A stretch of 19,259 nucleotides of DNA from an uncultured Clostridia bacterium (GCA_934178555.1 CAKPQL010000021.1:1-19259); one strand, 5' to 3'. Positions 9,162 through 17,749 are shown, counted from the first letter of the stretch. The notes: generated by a model not told the origin, from the letters alone. Made by a program: numbers and translations.

Positions 9162-9190
9162 TTGTTTTATATGTTTTTTTGTAATATAAT
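9162..9190 (+). promoter_or_regulatory. Sigma-A-type promoter of purE-purC
   Basis: TTGTTT at 9162-9167, a 17-base spacer, and a perfect TATAAT at 9185-9190, followed by AAGGAGG ahead of purE. I looked for a purine riboswitch between promoter and gene; there is no room for one. Confidence 0.75.
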
Positions 9191-9220
9191 GTTTTATATT
9201 TTTAAGGAGGTAATTTATTT

Positions 9221-9742
9221 ATGGATAAAAAAGTTGATGTTGCTATTATTATGGGTAGTGATTCTGATTTACCTATAATGAAAGATGCTGCAAAATTTTT
9301 AGATGACATGGGCATAAGTTATGAAATTACTGTTCTTTCTGTCCATCGTTGTCCTGCAGAAGCCTTTGAATATGCAAATACATTAAAAGAAAATGATGTT
9401 AAAGTTATTATTGCTGGTGCCGGTGGTGCTGCTCACTTACCAGGTATTTTTGCAGCAATAGTTCCAGTTCCTGTTATAGGTGTTCCTATAAAATCAAAAA
9501 CTTTAGATGGTATTGATTCCTTATATTCGATAGTTCAAATGCCTTCTGGAATTCCTGTAGCTACTGTTGCTATTAATGGTGCAAAAAATGCTGCAATTCT
9601 TGCAACATCAATACTTGGAACAGCAAATTCAGAGTTAAAAAATAAATTGATAGATTATAAAGCTAGCATGAAAAATACAGTATTAGAAAAAAATGAAAAA
9701 TTGCATAACCTAGGTTATGAAGATTATTTAAAATTAAATTAA
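9221..9742 (+). CDS. purE: N5-carboxyaminoimidazole ribonucleotide mutase, class I PurE
   Basis: A 173-residue cytoplasmic enzyme of de novo purine synthesis that converts N5-CAIR to CAIR. Class I PurE motifs are clear: IIMGSDSDLPIM at 9-20, the active-site histidine H42 in SVHRCP, IAGAGGAAHLPG at 64-75, PVIGVPIKS and SIVQMPSGIPVATVAING. The usual SAHRTP loop reads SVHRCP here, keeping His-Arg-Pro. Full length. The start follows AAGGAGG. purC follows after 31 bases, so the product of PurE is passed to the next enzyme encoded by the same transcript. Confidence 0.96.
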   Translation: MDKKVDVAIIMGSDSDLPIMKDAAKFLDDMGISYEITVLSVHRCPAEAFEYANTLKENDVKVIIAGAGGAAHLPGIFAAIVPVPVIGVPIKSKTLDGIDSLYSIVQMPSGIPVATVAINGAKNAAILATSILGTANSELKNKLIDYKASMKNTVLEKNEKLHNLGYEDYLKLN

Positions 9743-9773
9743 ATTTTAATAAATATTTTTTGGAGGTATGTTT

Positions 9774-10622
9774 ATGAAAAAAATTAGTAGTGGTAAAGTT
9801 CGTGAAATTTATGAAGTGGATAAAGATAGACTTATATTAGTTGTTTCTGATAGAATTTCTGCTTTTGATGTTATATTGCCCAACACTGTACCTAATAAAG
9901 GTAAAGTGTTAAATAAAATCTCTGCTTTTTGGTTTGACTATATAAAAGATATTATTCCAAACCATGTTATTTCAACTGATTTAAAAGACTTTCCAAAAGA
10001 ATTCCAAACACCTGAATTTGAAGGAAGAAGTATGTTAGTTAAAAAATTAAAAATGCTTCCTATTGAGTGTATTGTAAGAGGATATATTACAGGTTCTGGA
10101 TGGAGTAATTATCAAAAAACAGGTACTGTTTGTGGAATAAAATTACCAAATGGTTTACAAGAATCTCAGAAATTACCTGAACCAATTTTTACACCAACAA
10201 CAAAAGCTGCTGAAGGACATGATGAAAATATTAGTTTCGAAGAAGTATGTAATTTAATTGGAACAGATTTAGCAAATGAAGTAAAATCTAAAACTATTGA
10301 AATTTATAAAAAATGTGCTGAATATGCTTTATCTAAGGGAATTATCATTGCAGACACCAAATTCGAATTTGGGCTAGATGAAAATAATAATTTAGTTATT
10401 GGTGACGAAGTTTTAACACCAGACTCTAGTAGGTTCTGGCCAGTAGATGAATATGAAGTTGGTAAACCTCAAAAAAGTTTCGATAAACAATATTTACGTG
10501 ATTGGCTAAAACAAAATAATTGGTCTGCAGAAAATCCAACACCAATTCCAGCAAATGTAATTGAAACAACAACTGCTAAATATATAGAAGCATATGAACG
10601 TATTACCGGATTAAAGTTTTAA
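9774..10622 (+). CDS. purC: Phosphoribosylaminoimidazole-succinocarboxamide synthase
   Basis: A 282-residue SAICAR synthetase that joins CAIR with aspartate using ATP, the step after PurE. Motifs run from SSGKVREIYEVD at the N-terminus (nucleotide-binding loop) through VVSDRISAFDV, CIVRGYITGSGW, EGHDENISFEEV, and DTKFEFGLD followed by DEVLTPDSSRFW. The length suits the larger ~290-residue bacterial form. I chose ATG at 9774, 7 bases after GGAGG; the ATG at 9768 is only one base from the ribosome binding site. It is the last gene of the purE-purC unit, closed by a perfect 12-pair terminator. Confidence 0.96.
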   Translation: MKKISSGKVREIYEVDKDRLILVVSDRISAFDVILPNTVPNKGKVLNKISAFWFDYIKDIIPNHVISTDLKDFPKEFQTPEFEGRSMLVKKLKMLPIECIVRGYITGSGWSNYQKTGTVCGIKLPNGLQESQKLPEPIFTPTTKAAEGHDENISFEEVCNLIGTDLANEVKSKTIEIYKKCAEYALSKGIIIADTKFEFGLDENNNLVIGDEVLTPDSSRFWPVDEYEVGKPQKSFDKQYLRDWLKQNNWSAENPTPIPANVIETTTAKYIEAYERITGLKF

Positions 10623-10663
10623 AACCAAAAATATATAATAATTTTATTAGAACTATGTTTTTT

Positions 10664-10698
10664 AACCTACTAAAATTTAAGTTTTAGTAGGTTTATTT
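10664..10698 (+). terminator. Rho-independent terminator after purC
   Basis: A perfect 12-pair stem (AACCTACTAAAA at 10664-10675, complement at 10682-10693) with a 6-base loop and an ATTTTT tail. Confidence 0.92.
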
Positions 10699-10753
10699 TT
10701 AATTGTATTATACACTTTTTTATTTTTCATAACTCGACTTTTTTCTACAATGA

Positions 10754-10782
10754 TTTACAAAATATATTTTATATGATATACT
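10754..10782 (+). promoter_or_regulatory. Sigma-A-type promoter of the small orphan gene
   Basis: TTTACA at 10754-10759, a 17-base spacer, and TATACT at 10777-10782, 30 bases upstream of the start codon. Confidence 0.75.
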
Positions 10783-10812
10783 AACACTAATTCACTTTAG
10801 GAGGTATTCTTT

Positions 10813-11157
10813 ATGCATGTTGAATTTGATTACGATGTTGGCGTGTACATCGAAAGCATTCTGTCTATTGAAGCCTTAGACTTTTGTCATCGGCTTTCAA
10901 AATTAGAAAAAATGCTTCGCCCTGGCGACATCTATATGTCTTGGTGTCCTAGCCTCTCGTTGATCGTGTCTGGATTGCGTTTCTTGGGTTGGAGTTTCAC
11001 TCCTGAAGCCGACTTTACCAGTCACATTGGTGTTTCCCTTTATCTTCCTTCTTCAAGGCTGATAAAGTTTACTAAGGGAAAAAACATCATTGTGCTTGGT
11101 TATATGCAGTCTGCTCCAAGAACTTACTCGCTTTCTATGACATTTATAGCTCTCTAA
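10813..11157 (+). CDS. Small orphan protein of unknown function (114 aa)
   Basis: I do not recognise this protein. It is 114 residues long with no convincing signal peptide, although a hydrophobic stretch lies near residues 47-60 (SLSLIVSGLRFLGW). The gene looks genuine: AGGAGG 7 bases before the ATG, its own consensus-like promoter, and a strong terminator. It sits alone between the purC terminator and rlmB. Its base composition (many GCC, GGC, CGC, CTC and CCT codons) is richer in G and C than the surrounding housekeeping genes. It resembles in style the HD-domain gene at 221, which suggests separate acquisition. No function is proposed. Confidence 0.65.
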   Translation: MHVEFDYDVGVYIESILSIEALDFCHRLSKLEKMLRPGDIYMSWCPSLSLIVSGLRFLGWSFTPEADFTSHIGVSLYLPSSRLIKFTKGKNIIVLGYMQSAPRTYSLSMTFIAL

Positions 11158-11179
11158 TAGTATAAAGAAATAAGTACCT

Positions 11180-11215
11180 AAAAGGCAACCAATTATTGCG
11201 GTTGCCTTTTTCTTT
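11180..11215. terminator. Bidirectional rho-independent terminator
   Basis: A perfect 11-pair stem AAAAGGCAACC (11180-11190) / GGTTGCCTTTT (11200-11210), loop of 9, with a T-run on + and A-run symmetry serving the minus strand. It closes the orphan gene and the convergent rlmB. Confidence 0.92.
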
Positions 11216-12029
11216 AATTTCTTTGTTTTAAAGCCTCATATATTACAATTCCTGCTGATACAGAAGCATTTAATGATGTTATTTTTCCTTTCATAGGTAT
11301 TTTTATTAATATATCACAATTTTCTTTTACTAATTTTCCCATTCCAAAGCCTTCACTTCCAATTACAATACATATTGGTCCCTTTAAATCTTGATTGTAA
11401 TATTCTGTATTCGTTTGCATATCTGTTCCTATTATCCATAGTCCTTCTTCTTTTAAATATTTAATTGTTTCATTCAAATTATTTACTCTTGCTATTTTCA
11501 TATGTTCTACTGCTCCTGCTGATGTTTTGCTTACTGTTGCATTTACACTTGCCGCTCTTCTTTTTGGTATAATTATCCCATGGACTCCAGCTGTCTCAGC
11601 AGTTCTTATTATTGAACCTAAATTATGTGGGTCTTCTATCCCATCTAGCATTACTATAAATGGATCTTCTTTTCTTTCTTTTGCTAAATTTAATATGTCT
11701 TCAACTTCACAGTAATCAAATGGAGGTACTATTGCAATAACTCCTTGATGATTTTTTGTTTCAGACATCATATCTAATTTGGATTTTTCTGTTTCTACTG
11801 TAACTATTCTTCTTTCTTTTGCTATTGCAATTATTTTATTTATTGAACCATGTTTCTCACCTTTTTGTATTAGTATTTTATTTACATCTCTATCTGATGC
11901 AAGTAACTCTAGTACTGAATTTCTTCCTTCTATAATATCTTCATATATTTTCTGTTCTTTATCTTGTTTTGGTAAATAATCTTTTTTAAATTGCTTGTTT
12001 GGTTTTTTATTATTAAAATTTTTATTCAT
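11214..12029 (-). CDS. rlmB: 23S rRNA (guanosine-2'-O-)-methyltransferase RlmB, SPOUT family
   Basis: A 271-residue TrmH/SpoU-type methyltransferase that transfers a methyl group from S-adenosylmethionine to a ribose 2'-OH in 23S rRNA; the RlmB-type target is G2251 by E. coli numbering. A lysine/asparagine-rich leader (~30 residues) precedes a SpoU substrate-binding domain (GRNSVLELLASDRDVNKILI). The SPOUT catalytic domain has motif 1 DGIEDPHNLGSIIRTAE, motif 2 IVIGSEGFGMG and motif 3 IPMKGKITSLNASVSAG, which forms the cofactor-binding knot. The start follows GGAGAC. The gene lies 35 bases downstream of pgi and is probably cotranscribed with it. RlmB and close homologues such as YacO are hard to separate by eye. 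Confidence 0.88.
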   Translation of the reverse strand: MNKNFNNKKPNKQFKKDYLPKQDKEQKIYEDIIEGRNSVLELLASDRDVNKILIQKGEKHGSINKIIAIAKERRIVTVETEKSKLDMMSETKNHQGVIAIVPPFDYCEVEDILNLAKERKEDPFIVMLDGIEDPHNLGSIIRTAETAGVHGIIIPKRRAASVNATVSKTSAGAVEHMKIARVNNLNETIKYLKEEGLWIIGTDMQTNTEYYNQDLKGPICIVIGSEGFGMGKLVKENCDILIKIPMKGKITSLNASVSAGIVIYEALKQRN

Positions 12030-12064
12030 AATTTGTCTCCTTATTTCTAAAACAATAACAATAT

Positions 12065-13375
12065 TTATTTTGCATCATATCCTGGTTTTTCCAATAATAC
12101 AAACATATTTCTCTTATATTCTTCTACTCCTGGTTGGTTAAAAGGATTTACTCCTAGTATATTTCCTGATATCGCACAAGCCTTTTCAAAGAAATATATT
12201 AGTTCTCCTATTGTATTCTCATCTAATTTATCTGCATTTATTATTATGTTTGGAACTCCTCCTGATACATGAGCTTGAATCGTACCTTCCATAGCTTTTT
12301 TATTTACATAGTCCAATGTTTTTCCAGCTAAATAATTTAGTCCATCTAAATTATCTTCATCTGGTTTTATTGTCATATTGGTTGCTGGTTCTTCTATATT
12401 TAATACAGTTTCAAATAGACATCTTCTTCCGTCTTGTATATATTGACCTAATGAGTGCAAATCTGTTGTAAATTCAACTCCTGATGGAAATATACCCTTT
12501 TTATCTTTTCCTTCACTCTCTCCGTATAATTGCTTCCACCATTCTATCATATAATGCATTTTTGGCTCATAGCTAACTAATATTTCAATATTTTTTTCCA
12601 TTTTATATAATATATTTCTTACAACTGCATATTTGTAGCATTCATTATACTTTACAGAATCATCTATATACTTTTCTTGTGCATTTTTTGCACCTTGCAT
12701 TAATTTGTCTATATCTATTCCTGCAACTGCTATTGGAAGCAAGCCAACTGCTGTTAATACAGAATATCTACCGCCTATATTATCTGGTATTACAAATGTT
12801 TCATATTCTTCTTCATCAGATAATTTCTTTAATGCTCCTTTTGCTTTATCTGTTGTTACATATATTCTCTTTCTTGCTTCTTCTAAACCATATTTTGTTT
12901 CTAATAATTCTCTAAATATTCTAAATGCAATTGCAGGTTCTGTAGTTGTTCCTGATTTTGATATAACATTTATAGATATATCTTTATCTCCTATGTATTC
13001 TATCATCTCATTTATATAATTAGGACTCATATTGTTACCAACATACAACATTTGTGGTGTTTTTCTTTTTTCTTTTGAATACATATTACTAAATGTATTT
13101 GTAAGAGATTCTATAACTGCTCTTGCACCTAAATATGAACCTCCTATTCCTATACTAACAAATACTTCTGAATCACTTTGTATTTTCTTTGCAGCTTTTT
13201 TTATTCTTTCAAATTCATTCTTATCATAGTTTGTAGGTAACTCAAGCCATCCTAAAAATTCATTCTCATCATTTGCTTTGCTATGTATATCTTTATGTAT
13301 TTTTTTTACTTGTTCTGCATACTTTAAAATCTCTTCTTCATTTATTCCAGTATTTTCTAAATTTACTTTTAACAT
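12065..13375 (-). CDS. pgi: Glucose-6-phosphate isomerase
   Basis: A 436-residue glycolytic enzyme interconverting glucose 6-phosphate and fructose 6-phosphate, of the shorter Firmicutes type (~440-450 residues). Signature segments include IGGSYLGARAVIE, the phosphate-binding SKSGTTTEPAIAFR, GGRYSVLTAVGLLPIA, GVEFTTDLHSLGQYIQ and the C-terminal NPFNQPGVEEYKRN. It appears full length. The start follows AAGAAGG with 7-base spacing. A TTGATA/TATAAT promoter lies upstream, and rlmB follows in the same unit. Confidence 0.95.
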   Translation of the reverse strand: MLKVNLENTGINEEEILKYAEQVKKIHKDIHSKANDENEFLGWLELPTNYDKNEFERIKKAAKKIQSDSEVFVSIGIGGSYLGARAVIESLTNTFSNMYSKEKRKTPQMLYVGNNMSPNYINEMIEYIGDKDISINVISKSGTTTEPAIAFRIFRELLETKYGLEEARKRIYVTTDKAKGALKKLSDEEEYETFVIPDNIGGRYSVLTAVGLLPIAVAGIDIDKLMQGAKNAQEKYIDDSVKYNECYKYAVVRNILYKMEKNIEILVSYEPKMHYMIEWWKQLYGESEGKDKKGIFPSGVEFTTDLHSLGQYIQDGRRCLFETVLNIEEPATNMTIKPDEDNLDGLNYLAGKTLDYVNKKAMEGTIQAHVSGGVPNIIINADKLDENTIGELIYFFEKACAISGNILGVNPFNQPGVEEYKRNMFVLLEKPGYDAK

Positions 13376-13406
13376 AATAATACCTTCTTTCTTGTTTAAT
13401 GGATTT

Positions 13407-13435
13407 ATTATATATGATTAAAATTTTTTTATCAA
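13407..13435 (-). promoter_or_regulatory. Sigma-A-type promoter of pgi-rlmB
   Basis: On the minus strand TTGATA (13435-13430), exactly 17 bases, and a perfect TATAAT (13412-13407), 31 bases ahead of the pgi start. Confidence 0.8.
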
Positions 13436-13467
13436 CACTTTATAATAATTTATTAATTCAAAATATA

Positions 13468-13525
13468 AAAGGAATAGAGCCTTTGTATTAATTTTTTTCC
13501 TAATTCAAAAGCTCCATCCCCTTTT
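13468..13525 (-). terminator. Probable terminator of the DGR operon
   Basis: The arms AAAAGG-AATAGAGCCTTTG (from 13468) and CAAAAGCTCCATCCCCTTTT (13505-13524) pair imperfectly, forming a long hairpin just after the stop codon of the modular surface gene. There are wobble pairs and a bulge, and the T-run after the stem is weak. Confidence 0.6.
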
Positions 13526-13526
13526 A

Positions 13527-15884
13527 TTAACTTCTCAATTTATATTTACACATCCAATATCCTGATATAGGTGTTCCATTCCAAATAAATGCTTCTGGTA
13601 TTTCATATCCTTCATCCGCTGTTGTTTTGTCTCTTGGTATCAATATTACTTTAGCATTTTGTTTAGAACTATCTAATACATATTCATATCTTGGTACCCA
13701 TACATAATATAAAGTTTGATTATTAGCTTTTGTTACTACATTTGCCCATTTTTGTTCTGCATAGTTATACCAAACACCTTTTATTTTGCTCTTATCTACT
13801 TCACCAGATTTTAATGCTCCATTCTCAATTACAGCATCATCTTTTAATACTTCTCTTAAAGTTTGTGTCTCATCTGAATTTCCTGCATCATCATAAGTTA
13901 CTATATAAGTACAGTCCACCATAAATCCTATTAAGCTTGGTTCTTCTAATTGGTGTAATTTTATTTGGCTTGCATATCCTGCTACTTGATTTTCTCCTGA
14001 TATTGCAGCAACATGTACAGAATACTCTCCATAATCCAATCCTGTAAATGTATAATCTTCTGTTCCCTTTAAAGTTATTGAATCACCTTGTCTTATTCCA
14101 TTTTTAATCAAAGATACTTCATAAGTTACATCTACTCCTGTATTATTAATAATATTACTTACTCTTATTGTATCAAATCCACCTGCTACTGTTGCCATTA
14201 ATCTTGTAGTAGAATCATCTCTTAATTTATATTTGCTCATCCAATATCCAGATATTTGTTCTCCATTCCACGTAAAAGCCTCTGGTATTTCATATCCTTC
14301 ATCTGCCGTTGTTTGCTCCTTAGATATAAATACTACATCAGCTATTTCATTTGCACTATCTAATTTATACTCATATCTTGGTATCCATACATAATACAAT
14401 TCTTGCCCCTCTGATCTTGTTACCACATTTGCCCATTCTTGCACATCATAATTATACCATCCATTTGGTGTATTTTCGTATTTAGTTCCATCACTTGATA
14501 ATGCACCCAATTCACCTATAGGAATTTTGCTTGTTTCATTTCCAGAAGAATCATAAGTTACTACAAATGTTGTATTAGGATTAAAGCCTGTAAGATCTGG
14601 TGCTTGTGGAGTTGCTGGTTCTAATACAGTTACTTGTTTGCATATTCCTCTATAAAAATTATTATTTGAATCTTTTACTATTATACTTACAGAATAATCT
14701 CCAGGTTCAACATTAGTAAATGTATAATTTCCATTTATTATAGTTGGTTCTGTCCCTTCTACATATTCATTTTTATCCATATCATACTGGATTCTCTTTC
14801 CATCTTTAATTAAATATACTTCATATTTTTTATCTGTTCCCAATGTTGCAACAACATTATTAATAGTAATAATTCCACTACTTCCTTTAATGTTAGGTTT
14901 ATATGTAGAATCATCTCTTAGTTTATATTTACTCATCCAGTATCCAGATATTTGTTCTCCATTCCACGTAAAAGCCTCTGGCAATTGGTATTCTGTTCCA
15001 CTTAGACTTATCTTATTTCCAAATGAGTCCATATAGCAGTTATCTAAATCTACTAGTTTTGCTGTTACAGTTTCATTATCATTTAAAATATACATATATC
15101 TTGGAATCCATACATAATATAATTCGTCTCCATTATCTCTGCATACTATATTTGCCCATTCTTGTTTATCATAATCATACCAACCTACCGGAGCCTTCTC
15201 GCCTATTGGAACTTCGCTTATTTCATTTCCATCATCATCATATGTTACATAGAAAGTGGTATTTTTATTAAAATATTTTATATTAGGTCTTCCAATTCCA
15301 TAGCTAACCTTATATTTTTTTATATTTCCTATATTATCCACATAATAGAAAATATATTGTTCTTCATCTGTAGTATTAAAAGTAGCATTTTCTGTATTAC
15401 TTATTATATTTCCATCTTTATCTGCTATTAATTTAATCCCGTTCTTACTATAAGTTGTTTTTAATATAATCAAATTGCTAGCTGGTATATACTTTGGAGT
15501 TATTAATTCTCTTTCACTAGTCCTAATTATTTTTATTACTTGTTTATATTCATTTGGTAATACATTAGCTAAAGTTGTTTGGTTACTTTTATTACCAGTT
15601 TTTTCATTTAATTTTTCTATTACCACTCTTTCCTCATCTGTGATTGTAGAAACAACTTCATTTTTTATTAATCCATAACTATTATTTTCAGAATTCATAA
15701 CATTATTTTTGTTTTCTATTATACTTATATTGGTATTAGTTTCTTTTCCAACCCACATTCCTGTTATTTCTAGATTAACTGAATCTGCTCCACTACTAGC
15801 ATAAGTAAAGCAAGATGGAGTTGTCCAATTATACTCTACTATACTAGTTTGCTTTAAATATTGTATATCACTATCATTATACAT
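13527..15884 (-). CDS. Modular DGR-associated surface protein, main (downstream) fragment of a frameshifted gene
   Basis: 785 codons forming the larger part of one gene with the fragment at 15877-16335. Joining them by removing one base gives 935 residues. Three of its four modules lie here, ending near fragment residues 325, 555 and 785. Each runs WY(D/N)Y..(Q/E)WAN(I/V)V, LYYVW(I/V)PRYEY, then EAF(T/I)WNG..ISGYWM(S/C)KYKLR. Between modules are ~100-residue beta-rich segments of Ig/fibronectin appearance (TFTNVEPGDYSVSI; YTFTGLDYGEYSVHV). The WIPRY/SGYW segment is familiar to me as the first half of clostridial FGE/lectin-fold DGR target proteins, but no second half and no VR are present: the protein stops at YWMCKYKLRS. 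The ATG at 15884 has no ribosome binding site, and the frame is open upstream of it as far as NYGTIYTWVPKLM. It is the last gene of the RT operon. Exact role unknown; a surface scaffold or ligand-display role is an inference. Confidence 0.7.
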   Translation of the reverse strand: MYNDSDIQYLKQTSIVEYNWTTPSCFTYASSGADSVNLEITGMWVGKETNTNISIIENKNNVMNSENNSYGLIKNEVVSTITDEERVVIEKLNEKTGNKSNQTTLANVLPNEYKQVIKIIRTSERELITPKYIPASNLIILKTTYSKNGIKLIADKDGNIISNTENATFNTTDEEQYIFYYVDNIGNIKKYKVSYGIGRPNIKYFNKNTTFYVTYDDDGNEISEVPIGEKAPVGWYDYDKQEWANIVCRDNGDELYYVWIPRYMYILNDNETVTAKLVDLDNCYMDSFGNKISLSGTEYQLPEAFTWNGEQISGYWMSKYKLRDDSTYKPNIKGSSGIITINNVVATLGTDKKYEVYLIKDGKRIQYDMDKNEYVEGTEPTIINGNYTFTNVEPGDYSVSIIVKDSNNNFYRGICKQVTVLEPATPQAPDLTGFNPNTTFVVTYDSSGNETSKIPIGELGALSSDGTKYENTPNGWYNYDVQEWANVVTRSEGQELYYVWIPRYEYKLDSANEIADVVFISKEQTTADEGYEIPEAFTWNGEQISGYWMSKYKLRDDSTTRLMATVAGGFDTIRVSNIINNTGVDVTYEVSLIKNGIRQGDSITLKGTEDYTFTGLDYGEYSVHVAAISGENQVAGYASQIKLHQLEEPSLIGFMVDCTYIVTYDDAGNSDETQTLREVLKDDAVIENGALKSGEVDKSKIKGVWYNYAEQKWANVVTKANNQTLYYVWVPRYEYVLDSSKQNAKVILIPRDKTTADEGYEIPEAFIWNGTPISGYWMCKYKLRS
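13530..15245 (-). repeat. Three long imperfect repeats inside the surface gene
   Basis: Blocks at about 13530-13915, 14218-14575 and 14918-15265 encode the WYxY/WIPRY/SGYWMSKYK module. The best conserved stretch reads nearly the same at 14218-14283 and 14918-14983, including an identical run across the SGYW codons; the copy at 13530-13600 is more diverged. This suggests duplication and possible recombination between modules. Confidence 0.8.
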
Positions 15885-16335
15885 TAACTTCGGTACCCAA
15901 GTATAAATTGTTCCGTAGTTTACCTGTATCTGCTATTTGTGTTCCAATATTATTCTCCATCAATTGTAATTTAGCATCTATTCCAACCTCTAACTCTGAT
16001 TTATAATATCCATCACTTAACATTACATTTGCAAATTTTCCAGCAGAATAATCATACCAATTAGAATCTTTACTTGTTGTTATTTCCCACATATTAGCAT
16101 TATCATTCCATTTAATTGGAATCATTCCGGCACCAACAACTGGGACATTAGGAGTTTTACTTATTACATTATCTAAAGAAATACTCATTCCATTTAAACT
16201 TATCTCATATTCACTTTTAGCAACTATATTTTTTTTCATTATCTTAGTTCTAGTTATTAAGAATAAAACAAAAAGTATTGCAATTGCTACTAATATTAAA
16301 ATAAATTTATTCTTTTTTCTATTCTTTATCTTCAT
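15877..16335 (-). CDS. Modular DGR-associated surface protein, N-terminal fragment (frameshifted)
   Basis: 152 codons, the first part of the gene continued at 13527-15884. It has a basic N-terminus and one membrane segment at about residues 12-29 (FILILVAIAILFVLFLI), then a first module: MIPIKWNDN..W and NWYDYSAGKFANVML. The frame runs correctly to QIADTGK and then becomes KLRNNLYLG before stopping. One base away it reads NYGTIYTWVPKLMYND, which restores the expected TWVPK (WIPRY-like) element. A single extra base between about 15915 and 15932, for example in the AAA at 15919-15921, explains this. The start follows GGAGG and lies 18 bases after the RT stop codon, so it shares the RT transcript. 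This is either a real inactivating mutation or a sequencing error. Confidence 0.7.
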   Translation of the reverse strand: MKIKNRKKNKFILILVAIAILFVLFLITRTKIMKKNIVAKSEYEISLNGMSISLDNVISKTPNVPVVGAGMIPIKWNDNANMWEITTSKDSNWYDYSAGKFANVMLSDGYYKSELEVGIDAKLQLMENNIGTQIADTGKLRNNLYLGTEVNV

Positions 16336-16353
16336 ACTTAGAAACCTCCAACA

Positions 16354-17394
16354 TTAATCAACATATAACCAATCGCATTTTTGCTCTATCTTCTTTACTA
16401 ATGAATATGTGTCTGCACACTTAGCATGTGCTTTCCACGAGCTTAATCTTATATATGTATCTTTTAAATCCAATTTATTCTCTTCATATAACTTATTCCA
16501 TGTTTTTACTCTTTTGTAAATTTTCTTTTTATTTTGCTTTTTTAATAAAATATAATTAGCAAAAATTTTATATCCACAAAATAAAATTCCTTGTTTATTT
16601 TTAAAATAATTAGTCTTTTTATTTAACGATAATTTTAATGTATCATTTAAAAATTTAGTTATATCTTGTAATAATTTTTTACATTCTTCTTTGCTATCTA
16701 ATATAAGAGCAAAATCATCCATATATCTAACATAATATTTCACTTTTAACTCATGTTTTACATAGTTATCTAATATACTTAAATATATGTTAGCAAAATA
16801 TTGTGAAGTATAATTCCCTATAGGAATACCTTTTTCAGATTCATCCCCATATATCAATAACTTTGTATAGTTTAAAAATCTTTGATCTTTCACATATCTA
16901 TTAATAATTTTATATAATATCTCTTTATCTATACTATAAAAAAATTTAGATATATCGCATTTTAAAAAATAAAAATCTTTATTTTTCTTATATTTCTCAT
17001 ATGCATATTTTTTTAGTTTATGCACAGCTTTATGCACTCCTCTATTATCTAAGCAAGCATATGTATCTTCTATAAGCTTTGGAACAAATATAGGCTTGAT
17101 AAATTCTTCTACATACCATTGCTGAACAACTCTATCTTTAAAAGGTAATGATTTAATCTCTCTTTTTTTAGGTTCATATATTATAAATGTTCTGTATTCA
17201 CTTGTTTTATATGTACCAGAATATAATTCTTTTAAGACTTTTACTAAATTAGAAACCAAATCTAATTCATACATTATAACTTCTTTATTATAATGTTTAG
17301 CTTTAGCTGCTCTTTCGTAAGCCTCCAACATATTTTTGAATTTTAATTTGGGTAAAAATATATTATTTACTCTTTTGGGCATATTTTCATCCAC
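16354..17394 (-). CDS. DGR reverse transcriptase
   Basis: A 346-residue reverse transcriptase that copies the TR RNA into cDNA with errors opposite adenines, driving replacement of the VR. Palm and finger motifs are visible: KREIKSLPFKDRVVQQW near 77-93, the first catalytic aspartate D147 in CDISKFFYSID, GIPIGNYTSQYFANIYL at 189-205, and YMDD at 224-227 with the other two catalytic aspartates. The SQ in IGNYTSQ, where group II intron RTs have QG, is the hallmark of DGR enzymes. No maturase or endonuclease domain follows. It overlaps the avd gene by 28 bases, which suggests coupled translation. The start is ATG at 17394 behind AGGTGGG; the internal ATG (MPKR) at 17382 is also possible. GC content is very low, like its neighbours. 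Confidence 0.95.
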   Translation of the reverse strand: MDENMPKRVNNIFLPKLKFKNMLEAYERAAKAKHYNKEVIMYELDLVSNLVKVLKELYSGTYKTSEYRTFIIYEPKKREIKSLPFKDRVVQQWYVEEFIKPIFVPKLIEDTYACLDNRGVHKAVHKLKKYAYEKYKKNKDFYFLKCDISKFFYSIDKEILYKIINRYVKDQRFLNYTKLLIYGDESEKGIPIGNYTSQYFANIYLSILDNYVKHELKVKYYVRYMDDFALILDSKEECKKLLQDITKFLNDTLKLSLNKKTNYFKNKQGILFCGYKIFANYILLKKQNKKKIYKRVKTWNKLYEENKLDLKDTYIRLSSWKAHAKCADTYSLVKKIEQKCDWLYVD

Positions 17395-17726
17395 CCACCT
17401 ATTAGTCTTCCTATTTCTGAAACCTTTTCATTCCAAGTCATATAATTTTTCTGAGAAATATATTGATATTTATAAGCTATTCTAATAAGAGCTTTTAATA
17501 CCATTAAATCTATATCTACATTTCTTAGATGCTTAAATTTTTCTGAATTATTATATTCTTTCCAAGCAAACAGAATATGTCTTAAATCTTTATATAATAT
17601 TTGTTTCATATCTGCACATAAATCAAATCTTTCACTTTTAGGAAATTTGTCTAATAAATTTTTTGAATAATATATTAACATTACAAATTTTTCATAAACA
17701 ATTAATTTATCATCTTTCTTAGGCAT
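17367..17726 (-). CDS. avd: DGR accessory variability determinant Avd (four-helix bundle)
   Basis: A 119-residue positively charged, all-helical protein of the Avd / four-helix-bundle family. Avd forms a barrel-like pentamer that binds the DGR reverse transcriptase and TR RNA and is required for mutagenic cDNA synthesis. Family features visible are FPKSERF at 28-34, the middle helices with DIDLMVLKALIRIA near 71-84, and the C-terminal SEIGRLIGGWMK at 103-114. The length is typical. The start follows AGGAG with about 6-base spacing. It lies directly downstream of the two template repeats and overlaps the RT start. Confidence 0.92.
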   Translation of the reverse strand: MPKKDDKLIVYEKFVMLIYYSKNLLDKFPKSERFDLCADMKQILYKDLRHILFAWKEYNNSEKFKHLRNVDIDLMVLKALIRIAYKYQYISQKNYMTWNEKVSEIGRLIGGWMKICPKE

Positions 17727-17749
17727 TTATTGCTCCTTTTTTCATTTGT

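Noticed and set aside
16354..17394. Group II intron maturase
   Set aside because: There is no maturase X domain, HNH domain or intron RNA domain V/VI. The IGNYTSQ motif and adjacent avd and TR/VR fit a DGR RT.
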